Of a DNA stretch of 64,000 nt, positions 35,840 through 47,000 are shown in pieces. The DNA lies in the NCBI RefSeq assembly GCF_022539665.2, contig NC_081332.1, forward strand, positions 6,166,303-6,230,302, given 5' to 3'. The stretch comes from Daphnia carinata (Eukaryota > Arthropoda > Branchiopoda > Diplostraca > Daphniidae). Both the position numbers and the translations under genes were made by a program. Position 1 is the stretch's first letter; every line of letters starts with the position of its first letter. Below the pieces are notes generated by a model that saw only the letters and a program-made list of their open reading frames with translations, searched no databases and was not told the origin of the DNA.

Positions 35840-38800
35840 GCTACCTGAGTGTGTACCTTGAAAAAGATTTTGAAATTTGACGCTCAAGGGCATGAACCTG
35901 AGAAACAGGCGGTCCACTACCGGACACCCTATTCTCGTTGATTGTTACACACACACACACACACACTCACTCACTCCGGTTTTGTAATCTCGAGGATTCG
36001 CAGAATTCCATAACGAATTCAATGGGGCTCGGTGTTTCTTAATTTCGTTATATGTCGCGAAAATAAAGCGCTTAAAGATTTCGGGGCAGATCGGCTACGT
36101 GTAGGAGACTACGAGACCGAACAGACTTGGCATCCGCATCCGCCAATCGATCCGCTACGTGAGGTCATGCGCATGTCTTGACGATGCATACGAAAAGGCA
36201 ACACACACACATACCAAAAAAAAAAAAGAACAAATGTGCTTCATCTTTGATATTTCAATTTTGAAGATGTGGATCCTTATCTGTGGGGCGGAACCGATGA
36301 GACAGAAAGCGACGTGAAGACGTGATTTGTTTTCATCCCCTCGCTTCATTATGACGTATTTTACCTCTTGACCTTATCGGCGTTCGTTCTTCTTTTTTTT
36401 TTATTTCCAATTTTTTTTTTTTTTTTCTCGTCTCTGTTGCCTCCCAATGCGCAGCATTTCATCCCCTTTCAGTAAGTCCCCGTTGCTATGGCAACCCCTT
36501 TCGATGGGCGGGGAGAGGGACAGCGTCGTTGGGTGGAAGGTTGGAGACGCTCCTAGAAAAAGGTGGAAAGGAGGGGAATTATTAGTCCCTCCTTTTCCTT
36601 ATACATTTTATCTGTATTTTATTTCCCTTTTACTCTCCCATCTATTCTTTAGATCCGAAATATCGATTTTTGACTTATTGAGGCAGTGTGCGGGCGAGCG
36701 CCTTATTTGTTCCCTTTTTTTATAATTTGTTTTTTTTATTTGTGATTGAAACATAGCGCAAACCCAGTCCTCCCTAAAAAAAAAAGGACAGTTTTTGCTT
36801 ATTTGTTTGTTTATTTGTTTATTCTCTTTTTATTTGCTTGGTTGTGTATGTAATGTGTGTGTGCGTGCTCGATGCCCACATGTTAGAATGCCGGTCCAGT
36901 GCCGAGCCCGCTGGGCCAGATGGCGCCAGGAGACGGCATGCCAGGAGGCCCGATGCCGCATGGATTCTTTCCAGTAAGTCCATCCGTTGCAAAAAAGCAA
37001 AAAAAAGAACGAAATACTATTCTGTGGGTAATGATGGGTTGTCTCACTGAATAAACCATTAGGTTAGGGTTTCATTTAAGTTGTACAAAACAGAAAATCA
37101 TCAGCTAAAAGTTTTGGGATATAATTTCTAAAGATCTTAATTTAAAAAGAAATTAAATTTTTCGTTATTGCAGAATTCGGCTATGAGACCGTCTCCGCCT
37201 ACTCACCCCGCCTCGCAGCCCTCGCCACACCCTCAGCCGCCTACACCACACTCGCAGATGATGCCAGGACAGGTATGTTCAATAGATGATAAAGGTGTTT
37301 GTTTGCTTACATCTTATCTTCTCATACACATCTTTTTGTAGCCGTTTATGGGACCACGTTATCCAGGCGGACCGAGACCAGGCGTTCGAATGCCTCAAAT
37401 GGGACCTGAATTCGGCGGGGTAACTTGAAAATGAAAACAAAGCCAATTTTTGGCTTTGAATTTAAAACCCGTGCACGGATTGATAAACGATACTGTTGTC
37501 TGTGGTTTCTTCTTCTAGCCTCCTGGCCAACCGATGATGCCCAACAGTCTGGATCCCACTCGGCAAGGTAGATATTGAACACCCATAAAGATTTAGCGTC
37601 TTATCCCTTATGCGTAATATTTAAAAAACAGATGAAATTCCACACCTCTTTTTCTTTCTGTATCTTTTGTTTGTTTTTGATCATTCAAACTTTGATTACA
37701 TTCAATCAGTGAATATTATGTATATATATATACATACAAGTAACACAGATGATGTTTATTGATATTATCTTTGAAACTCCTTCGACTCAGGTGACGGCGA
37801 GTTCGTAGGTTGGCAAGGTACAGATTATTCAGCAAAGCCTCTGTGTGTGTCTATTTCTGTTTTATTTTTGAATTTTCATTTATCCATTAATTCAGTTGTT
37901 TTATTATTATTTTTTTAATTTTTTTTCCTACCCTAGTATTTAACGCTTTTTGTATTGAAAACTCTTAATCTCCCTATCTTTTTGTTTTTTTTTGTTCGGA
38001 AATTAATTAAAAAAAAAAAAAAGAATTAGTTCCTTTTCGTTACCGATCCACGCGGACGGCTACGCACTCTATTGAAACTGTAGTTGTTTTCTAAGCGGCT
38101 CGTGTTGAAAAGTGCCGGCGATCAGATGACAGATCGCTTTGCCCTTTTTTTTTTTGGCCGTCAAGCGTTCTATCTCCTTTTTTCTTTGTATTGTTTTGGT
38201 TTGTGTTACGTTTAGCGGCTTTGTGTTGCACTTTCTTATTTCCGCTGGCCCTGCTTTATTATTTTTGTTGTGACTGTTTTATGTTGGTTTCTTCTTTTTA
38301 ATGTTAAATCGCGTCAAGTATCTTATTCGAATTTGTTTTTCGTTTAGGTCCTCCGATGTCCGGCATGGGTCCCAGACTCGGTGGTCCGAGAGGTCCGGGT
38401 GGTATGGGTCCGATGGGCCCAGGTGGGCCTGGCGGAGTCCCAGGAGGTTATGGTCCTGGTCCAGGAATGAGAGGACCAGGTCCCGGAATGATGGGTCCTG
38501 GCGGTCCTATGGGCCCTGGAGGCGGTGTCCCGGGCGGGCCCGGTGGACCTCTACCAAACATGGGAGGCATGGGTGGGCCAGGAGGTCCCCGGCCACAGTG
38601 GCAGCCCAATTCATCTACGGTAAATACCATTTTATTAAAGGCTAAATTAATCAGAAATTATCTAAAATCCATGTTTGTTGTGTTTCATTTCACATGTAGC
38701 CAATGAATTATCCATCGTCATCGCCTGGCAACTACGGGGTAAGTGGAGACAAGTTAGTTGAAAAATATGGAAGGAGCTAACCCCGTCATATACATATTGA

Positions 38801-41779
38801 TACATAACTTATTTTTATCTTTCAGTTTTTAACCGTTAACAGTTTTTTTTTATTTACTATACTTTTTATTTATTTTTTTTCACCCATTCTTTTTTTTTCG
38901 ACCAAAACAAACTAAAAACTAACGACTATTTATTTTGACATCTTTGTGTTTTTCTATCTCTTCTGTTCTATCTGTACCTATTTCTTGTGGTTCGGTCATT
39001 TTCGAACAGGGTCCACCCGGCTCTGCTGGACCTCCAGGTCCCGGCACACCCATCATGCCTAGCCCACAAGGTGAGTTTGTCCTTTCAATTCCGGCCGGTC
39101 GGAACAAAAAAAACAAAAAAAAACAAGGAAAATTCTCTTGCCAAAACAACAGCACAGCTTTACGAAGCTTAACGGGCACTGATTGACTGATGTCGACGTG
39201 TGTGTGTTTTTGTTTTCTATTGTCATCAAACCAGATTCGTCTAGTTCAGGAGGGGACGGCATGTACACGATGATGAAGTCTGTGCCGGGTGGAGCCATGC
39301 CAGGAGTACGCGATATTTCTAATCTTCCTCCTTTCTTAATTTCTCCCATCTTACACTTTCTTTCTTCTTTTATTATTTCCTTCACAAAAATAAGAAACAC
39401 TAACTCCCCACTCTTTTTTTTTTAAACGTAGTTCTTATCTGGTTTGGTCACCTTGATAACTTCTAGAAAAAAAAAGTCGTTCTTTGCTTCTGTCTTATCT
39501 CTCTCTCTCTATTTATTTTTGGCACAAATTTGAATAGTTTAAATCGTAATCAGTTGGCATACTAATTGTTTGTGTTTTATTTTCAAAATCAAAAGCAGGA
39601 CTTCCCAATGGGTGGTGGACCTGAAGGAGGTCCTATGGGGCCAATGGGTCCTTCAGCTATGGGCCCGGTTATGAACGGTGGGGACGGCCTGGATGGTATG
39701 AAGAGTTCACCAGCTAACGGTGGCCCGGGAACGCCACGCGATGATGCCGGTGGAAACGGCGGTGGAGGAGGTGGCGGAGGAATGGGTGACTACAACCTCG
39801 GAGGCTTCGGGGGTCCCAATGAGAATGTGAGTATGACCGGCAGCTTCTTCGGCTCGTGAAAAATTGAAACGTCCGACAAAATAAGAAAAACGAAACGAAC
39901 AGAGAGGAATAACTGAGAGAAGAACGGTTGTTTCTGATTTTTGAAACGAGAGAGGATATCGCGGGTCAAAGGGCGGGAAGGGAAATCGAGAAAAATAGAA
40001 AAGAAAAATGTAGTTGGTCTCCGGCAGTAAGAAGAAGAAACAAAAACTGTCACGAGACAAACCCATTTTAGAAAAAAAAAAAAAAAAATTGCTATATTTT
40101 ACATGGCCGTTTACCGTCCACCATTCCCCTCTACTCTCTTATTTCATTGGCCGTATACATCCATCCTCCCTTTACCCCCCACATTTTTAAATCTTTTTTT
40201 TTTACATTACCTAATATTTGAATCCGTGTGTTGTTCGTCATTCTCTCCTTTTTTTTTGCCCGGATAATTTAAGTTATATTCTTTCTCTTTCAGCCTCTCC
40301 ACGATGCTGCTCAAATGAATTAGTAGCTTCTTGTTTCAGTTTTAAAAAAAGTAATTTTTGAGCGGAAAGAACTTGCAAAGATTATGGGAGGGACATTGTA
40401 TTTGTAATTGGCATCAAACCGTTTCTCCTTTTCCATTGAAAATAATTTTTTTTTTCTTTGCTTGTTTGTTTTTATTCTTTCCCCCACTTTTTTAATTACA
40501 AAAAAAAGCAAAAAAAAAACGTGATTTAACCACAACAGCTCATTGCACCCGTACCCTGTTATCTTTACTGATGACTGGATGACCATTACTCGTTTTTAAT
40601 TTCTCTGTAACCGCATTATGATTGGAATTTTTTAATTTTTCCTTGTCTGGAGAGGGGAGGGCGAGGGGTGTGCGTGAATTATTGTGAGATACAAGTGAAT
40701 CATCATCCCGAAACCATCTGATATATATTTTACCCGCTCTTCCTCCTCCTCCCTCCCATTTTTGACGCAAAATGACCTCCCTCACCACCACGAATTGCAA
40801 CTTATTTTACGACCCGTGTTTTTAGCCGTCAGTCTGTAAACAAAATATAAGTAATCTCTCTTTAACTCGTTCTTTCACTATTCTCTTATTTACGTTGTTT
40901 TCGAAAAAAAATTCCCACTCTCACTTTTTTTACTTAAAAAAAATAATGTAATTAAGTGGTATATTTTTTGAATCAGCAAGACTTAACTTTTCTTTCCCCC
41001 ACTCTCTCCTAAAATTCTTATTGGCCATGATATTTTTTTTCCCCACCCACCAACTGGGGAACCGACTGTCTTTTTCTTTTTATTCTGCGGGGGAGGGGAG
41101 GAAAACATTCAATAAATACTCGAACGTGCTTTTCAATTGATTTCATTATGGCGTGTTCTTTTCATTTTTACTTGCCTGTAACGAGCCATTCAGTCTTAAA
41201 TAGAAACGTCTCTCTCTAAACAAAACAATGATATGATATGTAATAATTACGGATATCCTTTTTGTTTGTGTAATACGTGCGAATGTTGTGGAGTGAATGG
41301 ACGAAAATTTTGGCGGCTGCATGAACGTAATGTTGTATTGATTTGAATCTTCAAAGAAACGAAAAAAACAAACAACAAAGCTATTGAAAACTATCCACAA
41401 AGCAAAAAAAAACAAACAAAAGAACAACAAACATACCATTCAGTTTGAAAAATAATAAGAAAATCAAACGTTTGATTTGATTTTTTATTATTATTTGTTT
41501 AATTTTTGTTATTTTCATACCTACTGCTTCTATTTATTTTTTATCCTTATTTTCTTTTTACCTTCAAATAATTCTGGCTCTCATTGGTGTGACGGACAAC
41601 AAAAGCAATCCCTCCGTATATAACTCGGTAGCGCTCATTCACACCTGGTCCTACCTATCTCTCATTTTTCTTCATTTATTTTTATTTTTTAAAAACTTAA
41701 CTCGAGGGGGCGGCTGGATGTGATGTTCTTTCACTATTTCCTACTTCAGTTTTTATTTGACGTGGTACGTTTCGTGAAC

Positions 41780-41815
<36 letters not shown>

Positions 41816-42854
41816 TTTAAAATGTAAGATATCTAAGGAAAAAAATGTTTTGCTGCCGATTGGAAGAAGCAAAAGAACAGGTGTGTTCCTCTGTGTTCCT
41901 CTGTGTATGTGTGTGTGTGTGCTTTTCGTGGACGGTCTTGTTTTATTTTTATTTTTTTTAACTTCCGACATTTTTGCTCATCCCTCACACAATTCACAGA
42001 TCCTTTTCTAATTTCTAATTTACGTGGTTTTTATTTTTTCCCCTATTTTTTGTGTGTGGTGGCGGTGTTTTATTTACATTAATTTTCATTCCAGCCGTCA
42101 GTCAGCTTGAACGACACGACGTACAAATTCATTGGATCTTGAACACAAGACGCGCGAAGTCAATAAAAAAAGATCATTTTTAAACCAATTCATGCATTTC
42201 ATTTTGCCGCGGATTTAGGAATCAAGCGTTTGTTCCACTTGCGCAGCAGAACACAAGCGTTTAAATTTTCACACAGAGCTCTTGTACAATAGATAAGATA
42301 GCGAAAACTCTCGTTTTTATAAACACGAAAGAAAAATGAAATAAAACAAAAGTTCCAGTTACAGCTGCCATTTTTTTTTTACCATGTCGCAATTCAGCTC
42401 AATCGGCCCGTCACACCAGTCGAAAGTTCAGTCCATTTCTTGTATTTTTTTTTTTGTCCATTTACATAAAGATTCCAAACTTTGATCGTTTGAAGATCTT
42501 GTACATACATAATGGTACAATAACGAAAAATATTGTTATGGTTTTCACCAGCTTGTTGTTTTCGTATGGTTCGACGAAGTGCCAAAGCTTTTCGTTTTGA
42601 TTGTCCTGCGAGCGAAAGAGAAACCTTTTTTAAAATCAAATTCCTTAATTTTAATTAATTTGAAACAAAATGAGAAGAGGAAAAAGAAAGAGAGGGAAAC
42701 ATTTCGAAATTTTATTTTTGAGCCACTCTGGTTTGTTCATCGTTTGCAGGATCAAACGGAGTCGGCGGCCATCTTGAAAATCAAGGAAAGCATGCAGGAG
42801 GAAGCCAAGCGATTTGAGACCGATTCCGACCACCCCGATTACTTCATACAGTGA
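33496..42854 (+). CDS. Ssdp: Single-stranded-DNA-binding protein Ssdp/SSBP (LDB/Chip cofactor)
   Basis: Constitutive exons: 33496-33551, 34103-34175, 34500-34561, 34633-34717, 34924-34965, 36887-36973, 37174-37272, 37342-37419, 37519-37567, 38348-38619, 38700-38738, 39010-39070, 39235-39305, 39599-39826 and a last exon 42750-42854. All join in phase to 468 aa, or 477 with the 27-nt exon 37791-37817. The N-terminal LUFS/LisH region is nearly identical to vertebrate SSBP2-4, including [35 protein letters not shown] and [17 protein letters not shown]. The rest is Pro/Gly/Met-rich with family blocks such as [35 protein letters not shown] and GTPRDD. Ssdp stabilises LDB1/Chip in LIM-homeodomain and Wnt enhanceosome complexes in the nucleus. 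Alternative terminal exons exist in phase (see separate entries). Confidence 0.95.
34966..36886. other. Ssdp intron 5 with simple repeats
   Basis: A 1.9 kb intron with a GT run at about 35,409-35,427, a GA run at about 35,808-35,835 and a CA run at about 35,947-35,966. I see no coding exon in phase here. Confidence 0.5.
37791..37817 (+). CDS. Ssdp: Ssdp 27-nt cassette microexon
   Basis: ACTCAG|GTGACGG...GGCAAG|GTACAG gives a 27-nt exon in exactly the phase of the flanking exons, which end and begin with a split glycine codon. Inclusion adds nine residues (GDGEFVGWQ) and skipping leaves the frame intact. The acceptor follows a modest pyrimidine stretch and the flanking intron of over 500 bp is long for this gene. 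Whether it is used needs RNA evidence. Confidence 0.5.
40294..40323 (+). CDS. Ssdp: Ssdp alternative terminal exon A (PLHDAAQMN)
   Basis: A strong acceptor (ctttctctttcag) is followed in the phase of the exon 14 donor by nine codons and TAG. A downstream AATAAA at 41,111-41,116 could serve it. It would end the protein [12 protein letters not shown] instead of the 35-codon last exon. Predicted from sequence only. Confidence 0.4.
   Translation, partial: PLHDAAQMN
41781..41811. repeat. (AG)n microsatellite
   Basis: About 15 uninterrupted AG units in the last Ssdp intron. Confidence 0.9.
42095..42142 (+). CDS. Ssdp: Ssdp alternative terminal exon B ([15 protein letters not shown])
   Basis: Acceptor cattccag is followed, in phase with the exon 14 donor, by 15 codons and TGA. 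AATAAA lies only 20 bp later at 42,162-42,167, which suits a terminal exon. The start PSVS echoes the SPSM end of vertebrate SSBP proteins. Predicted from sequence only. Confidence 0.45.
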   Translation, partial: PSVSLNDTTYKFIGS

Positions 42855-44699
42855 CCTTATCTTTCCCTCCTCACCTTTTTAACATTTGGCGCACACACAT
42901 ACACACACACACACACATGAGCATTCGTAAAAACACATGTGGTCGCGCGTTTGGTTGACTGTTTTGGAGGGACAATGACAAACGAAAACAGCACACAGTC
43001 CTGACCTTCTATATTTTGACTTCCATTTGTTTCTTTTCTTCCGACATCGACAACAATTTCTGTTCATTTTTTTAAATTTCCACCTCTTCCAGCGGTTTCG
43101 GTATTTCTTTCTTCCTTTATTTTATACTTCCATTTTGAATCTCGATTCCGTCCGCTATATCTTTTTTTTTTTTTTTTCATTCAATTTTCCCTCCCATTAA
43201 CAAGAAGTTCTCACATTTGCTGTGTTTCCCCGGCTGTTTCTTTATTTTTAAAATACTGATCTTTATTCGATAATCTCACCTTCGTTATGATTGAGGAAAC
43301 ACGTTGATCTGTGTGCGTGTGTGTGCATGTTTGTTTCTTCCAAACCAACAGCAAAACAAACCAAAGAGAACCATGTGTGTTTGTGTGTGTCTTTCTACTC
43401 TCTCTCGCTCTTTCTCTTCCTAACATCTGCTCACAAACATACAGTGTTTTAATGTCATAGCAGTGTCCAGCTTCCGGACGAGAATGATATCGAGCTCTTC
43501 CGGTGGGAGGGGAAGGAACATAGGGTGGGGGGGGTTCCTGATAACAACGTTCTATTTCAGGTATGCCTTTTTAATTTTCAATGAAAGGGCATCATCATCA
43601 TCGTGTTTCGTTTGCTGTTTGTCATTACTGAAATATTCCTATGGAAATTTAAAAGAAAAAAAACGAACAAAAAAAAAGTGAATCAAACTGGAAAATTACA
43701 AAATGCGAAGATCATCAACACACAAGAAACAAATGGCGCCTTGACAAAGAGTCGCGAGTCCTATTAAGTATATAAAAACATATAACGATATACATATTCA
43801 TATTGGATTTGATCTTCCTAATCCATGTGCCCGTTCCTCTACCGCTTCAGAAAAAAAAACCGATGGTATATACAGAACACACATATTTTATACATATATA
43901 TACGTCTAGTTTTCTTCCTGCTCTAAGTTTTGGTTCCTCTTTTCTCATGGCGCGATATAACGAAATGACCGAATTTTTCAACGCCTAGAGTTGTTTTCTA
44001 CATTTTTTTTTATGTCACTGATTTTGACGATAGAACGACGACAGTTCTCTCCAGAGGTCATACCGGTGTGTCTTGTATCCTAATTTTTTTTTAAATCATA
44101 TTTTGTTGTCACTTTGTTGCGCTAATGTCATCGATCAAGAACTTTACACCGTGAATCCTTCCCGCCGCTCCCCGCCCGTTTAAAAAAAAAAAGCCCAGTT
44201 AAAGTTAGATTAGTTCAATCTCGAAATATACGAAAGATGTGATGCATTTGTTCGGGAAGGTGATGTTTAGGAATTTTTTATTTCGTATGATGACCGCATA
44301 TACACTACAAACCGTCATATTTTGCATACGAAAAGAATCGATTTGAATTTATTCCTTTGTTTATGTTCTTTTACCTTTCTCTTTCTTTTTTGTTATACAA
44401 GTCAAACAGTCATCATCATTATGTATTACGATCCTTATACCACAGCAAATCTTTGTTTTTGTTTTGTTTATGTTGTTTTTCTTGTAACTAAAACTGAAAC
44501 TGAAGTTATATAAAAATAAGTGAAACAAATACGATGCCATGTCACGTGTTGTAATTTTGCATACCTTGTGGTAACGGGGATCGAGAAGAAATCAAAAAGA
44601 AAAATCCGTCAATGAGTTTTCAATTTCATTTTGCTCATTTGCGCGTTAATCAATTTTCTAGGTCTATAGCAAGATATTTTAACTAAACTCAAAAATAAA
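42855..44699 (+). other. Probable Ssdp 3' untranslated region
   Basis: AT-rich sequence with T-rich and CA/GT runs and no coding frame. The first clear AATAAA after the Ssdp stop is at 44,694-44,699, which would give a 3' UTR of about 1.8 kb. The true end is not determinable by eye. Confidence 0.4.
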
Positions 44700-47000
44700 C
44701 ACTACGTTTTACTTTCGGTAACATGGATGAGGTTCTTGTATGAAATGAAAGGAATCTGGCATTAGACGGTCGATATAAGCCCGGATTTTCGTGCAAAATA
44801 CGTAGAAAAAAAAGTTATCCAGGAATTCGATTAAATCTAACTGGCGATAACCAACATTAAACGAATAAAATATTAGTTTGCCCTCCGATTAAGTAAACGG
44901 AATTGAAGTGGTTTTATCACAACCAATAACTCGTAAACTACAATATAACTCCCAAGTCAAAATGAATTTGATTTCGATATCTCCATAAAATTTAAAACCT
45001 CAATCATGTGTTTATATGGCAACATCTGTATTTAAAAAAAAAAGTCGGGCTTATTTTGTCGGGCTTATTTTTAAGTCCAACTTTTTTGTGAAAAATTTTT
45101 AATTTGAATATTTCATTAATTATAAATCCCAGTTAGGTGACATTAGTCGACTAATTAAAGATATGAAGTAGCTCAACCAGAATATAATTATTTTTGTCAT
45201 TTTTCCTTTGTGCATTGTTTTTTTTTACCTTTGAGATTTTCACCTGGTTCGCAAGAAACAGTTCCAATAAGGCTCGCTAGATGGGCATACTGCTTTTGAT
45301 TTTTGAATATTCCAGATTCTGCCAATCCCGCACGGACAATGAATCAAAAGTGAAATGGAAAAACAGATTAAACACGAAGACCCACCATAAAAAAAAAAAG
45401 AAATTAAATTAGTAAAGCTCGCAATAATTTTCAGGACCACCCACCAAGTCTTTGCCGAAAAGCTTTGCCGTGGCGTGAATAACAGCGGCCCCAGGCAGGC
45501 GAGAACGCTGTTGTTTTTCTTTTTCTTTTCTTCTCCTCCGGTTTTCTTTATTATTTCGACATGCGTTTCGTCTGTCAAAGTCAATTTCGTTTAGCTCGTG
45601 GGGAATCATATTCCCGAAACAAAGGCAACCGTCAAAACTGACGAAACCAGCAAAAACCATTGCTTCAAAGTCCTACCATCAAATATTATTTTAATTTGAT
45701 ACTAAAAAAAAAGAAAGAAAAAAGTAAAAAAAAACTGAGTAATTAACGCATACCATACCTGACGGCAATCGACGGCTAATGACCCTGGATATTTTAAGCT
45801 CAGGGCCAGACAGATTAGCCACTTTATTGTTTGAATTTCCTCTTATTATAAAGCACATCGACGAAAAAAAGAGAAGGATATGCATAATGAGCAACAAATA
45901 TCCAAAATTGGTGTGTATTAGCAATGGGTTATAGCCGTTTCTGGTTGGCCGCATATGTTTCGTTTTTCCTGCTGGACGGCCTTCGCGCGGTCGGCACGAC
46001 TACTCAACTTACACGTGAGCCTGTGTTTACACAGTAGCCAGGGCGAGTCACCAAAGCCCAATAACACACGTGTAACGCCAAAACTGTTTGTAAGCGATCG
46101 AGATTCGAATCTGATATATTCAAACGAGTCGTTCATTTTTTTTTTTCTTTTTCATATTTTCTTTATTATGAAAAGAAATGACAACAACAAAAAAATACTA
46201 CAGTATTTCAAAACCAGTTTATGCATTAGTCCAGGCCACCCATCAATATGAATAATATCCAATTACATTTACATTTCTTTTTTGAAGATTTACAATGTAC
46301 AAATGTATTTTTTTTTCTTCAAAAACTCTCTTCCACTCATTTTATTCGTGGACGATAAGATCGAAAAATATCGACCTTTTATGGATGCCCTTTAATATCT
46401 TAGCGCCATCAAAAAACATTAAATCTCCCAATAGATTCTCATCGTAAAAAATGAATCCTTGCGCATTTCCTTATGAAAATGTCGGAGAGCGGACGAGCTG
46501 CACAATAAAGTCAGCTCACCTATATAAAAACAAAGCATTAAGAATCAATCTTTCCCTATTTGTACGCTTCACGTCGACCAGCAGCGCATATAGCCGACCT
46601 AACTTTTATTTCTTACGAGGCGCGGCATTTTTTTTTTTTTCCAGACCACATGCTGTTTCTTACCGTGTTCAACATTTCTGAAACATCCAAAACCAATCCT
46701 GATTGTTCTTCTTCCAATCAGAGAACTACCGGCCTTTTTTTTTTAATTCTTAAGGCTTCTTCTCCATAATTGCTGTTCTTCGTGTTAATGACCCGGTTGT
46801 TAGAAAAGGTCGGCTACACCTGCCGCTTACGTCGAAAGGAAAAAAAAGGAAATTGAAACAGAGTGGCGGATAGATTGAGGAAGGAAGTGTCGTCAAGGTC
46901 CTTTCATCTCGTCCTCTTGTCAACGAAAGAAAAATCTGACGTCCCAGTTTGTTCCTTGAAGCCGGTTTGTTAAGACGACGAGCTTTTCTAGACGCAGAAA
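44700..47000. other. Intergenic; unresolved exon-like pieces on the minus strand
   Basis: Between Ssdp and the prolyl hydroxylase gene. On the minus strand, open stretches with splice-like borders occur at about 45,253-45,320, 45,430-45,650 and 45,765-45,954; the last begins with a hydrophobic leader. They do not join convincingly and match no family I know. The rest looks non-coding. Confidence 0.35.

Noticed and set aside
38301-38645. Arg/Trp/Ser-rich frame and an antisense collagen-like Gly-Pro frame over the same DNA
   Set aside because: Both are shadow frames of the Gly/Pro/Met-rich Ssdp exon 38,348-38,619, whose frame is fixed by phase and family match.
40826-40850. Another possible Ssdp terminal exon starting PSVCKQN
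   Set aside because: The acceptor resembles that of exon B but the frame runs on through low-complexity codons for tens of residues with no nearby signal; weaker than the alternatives listed.
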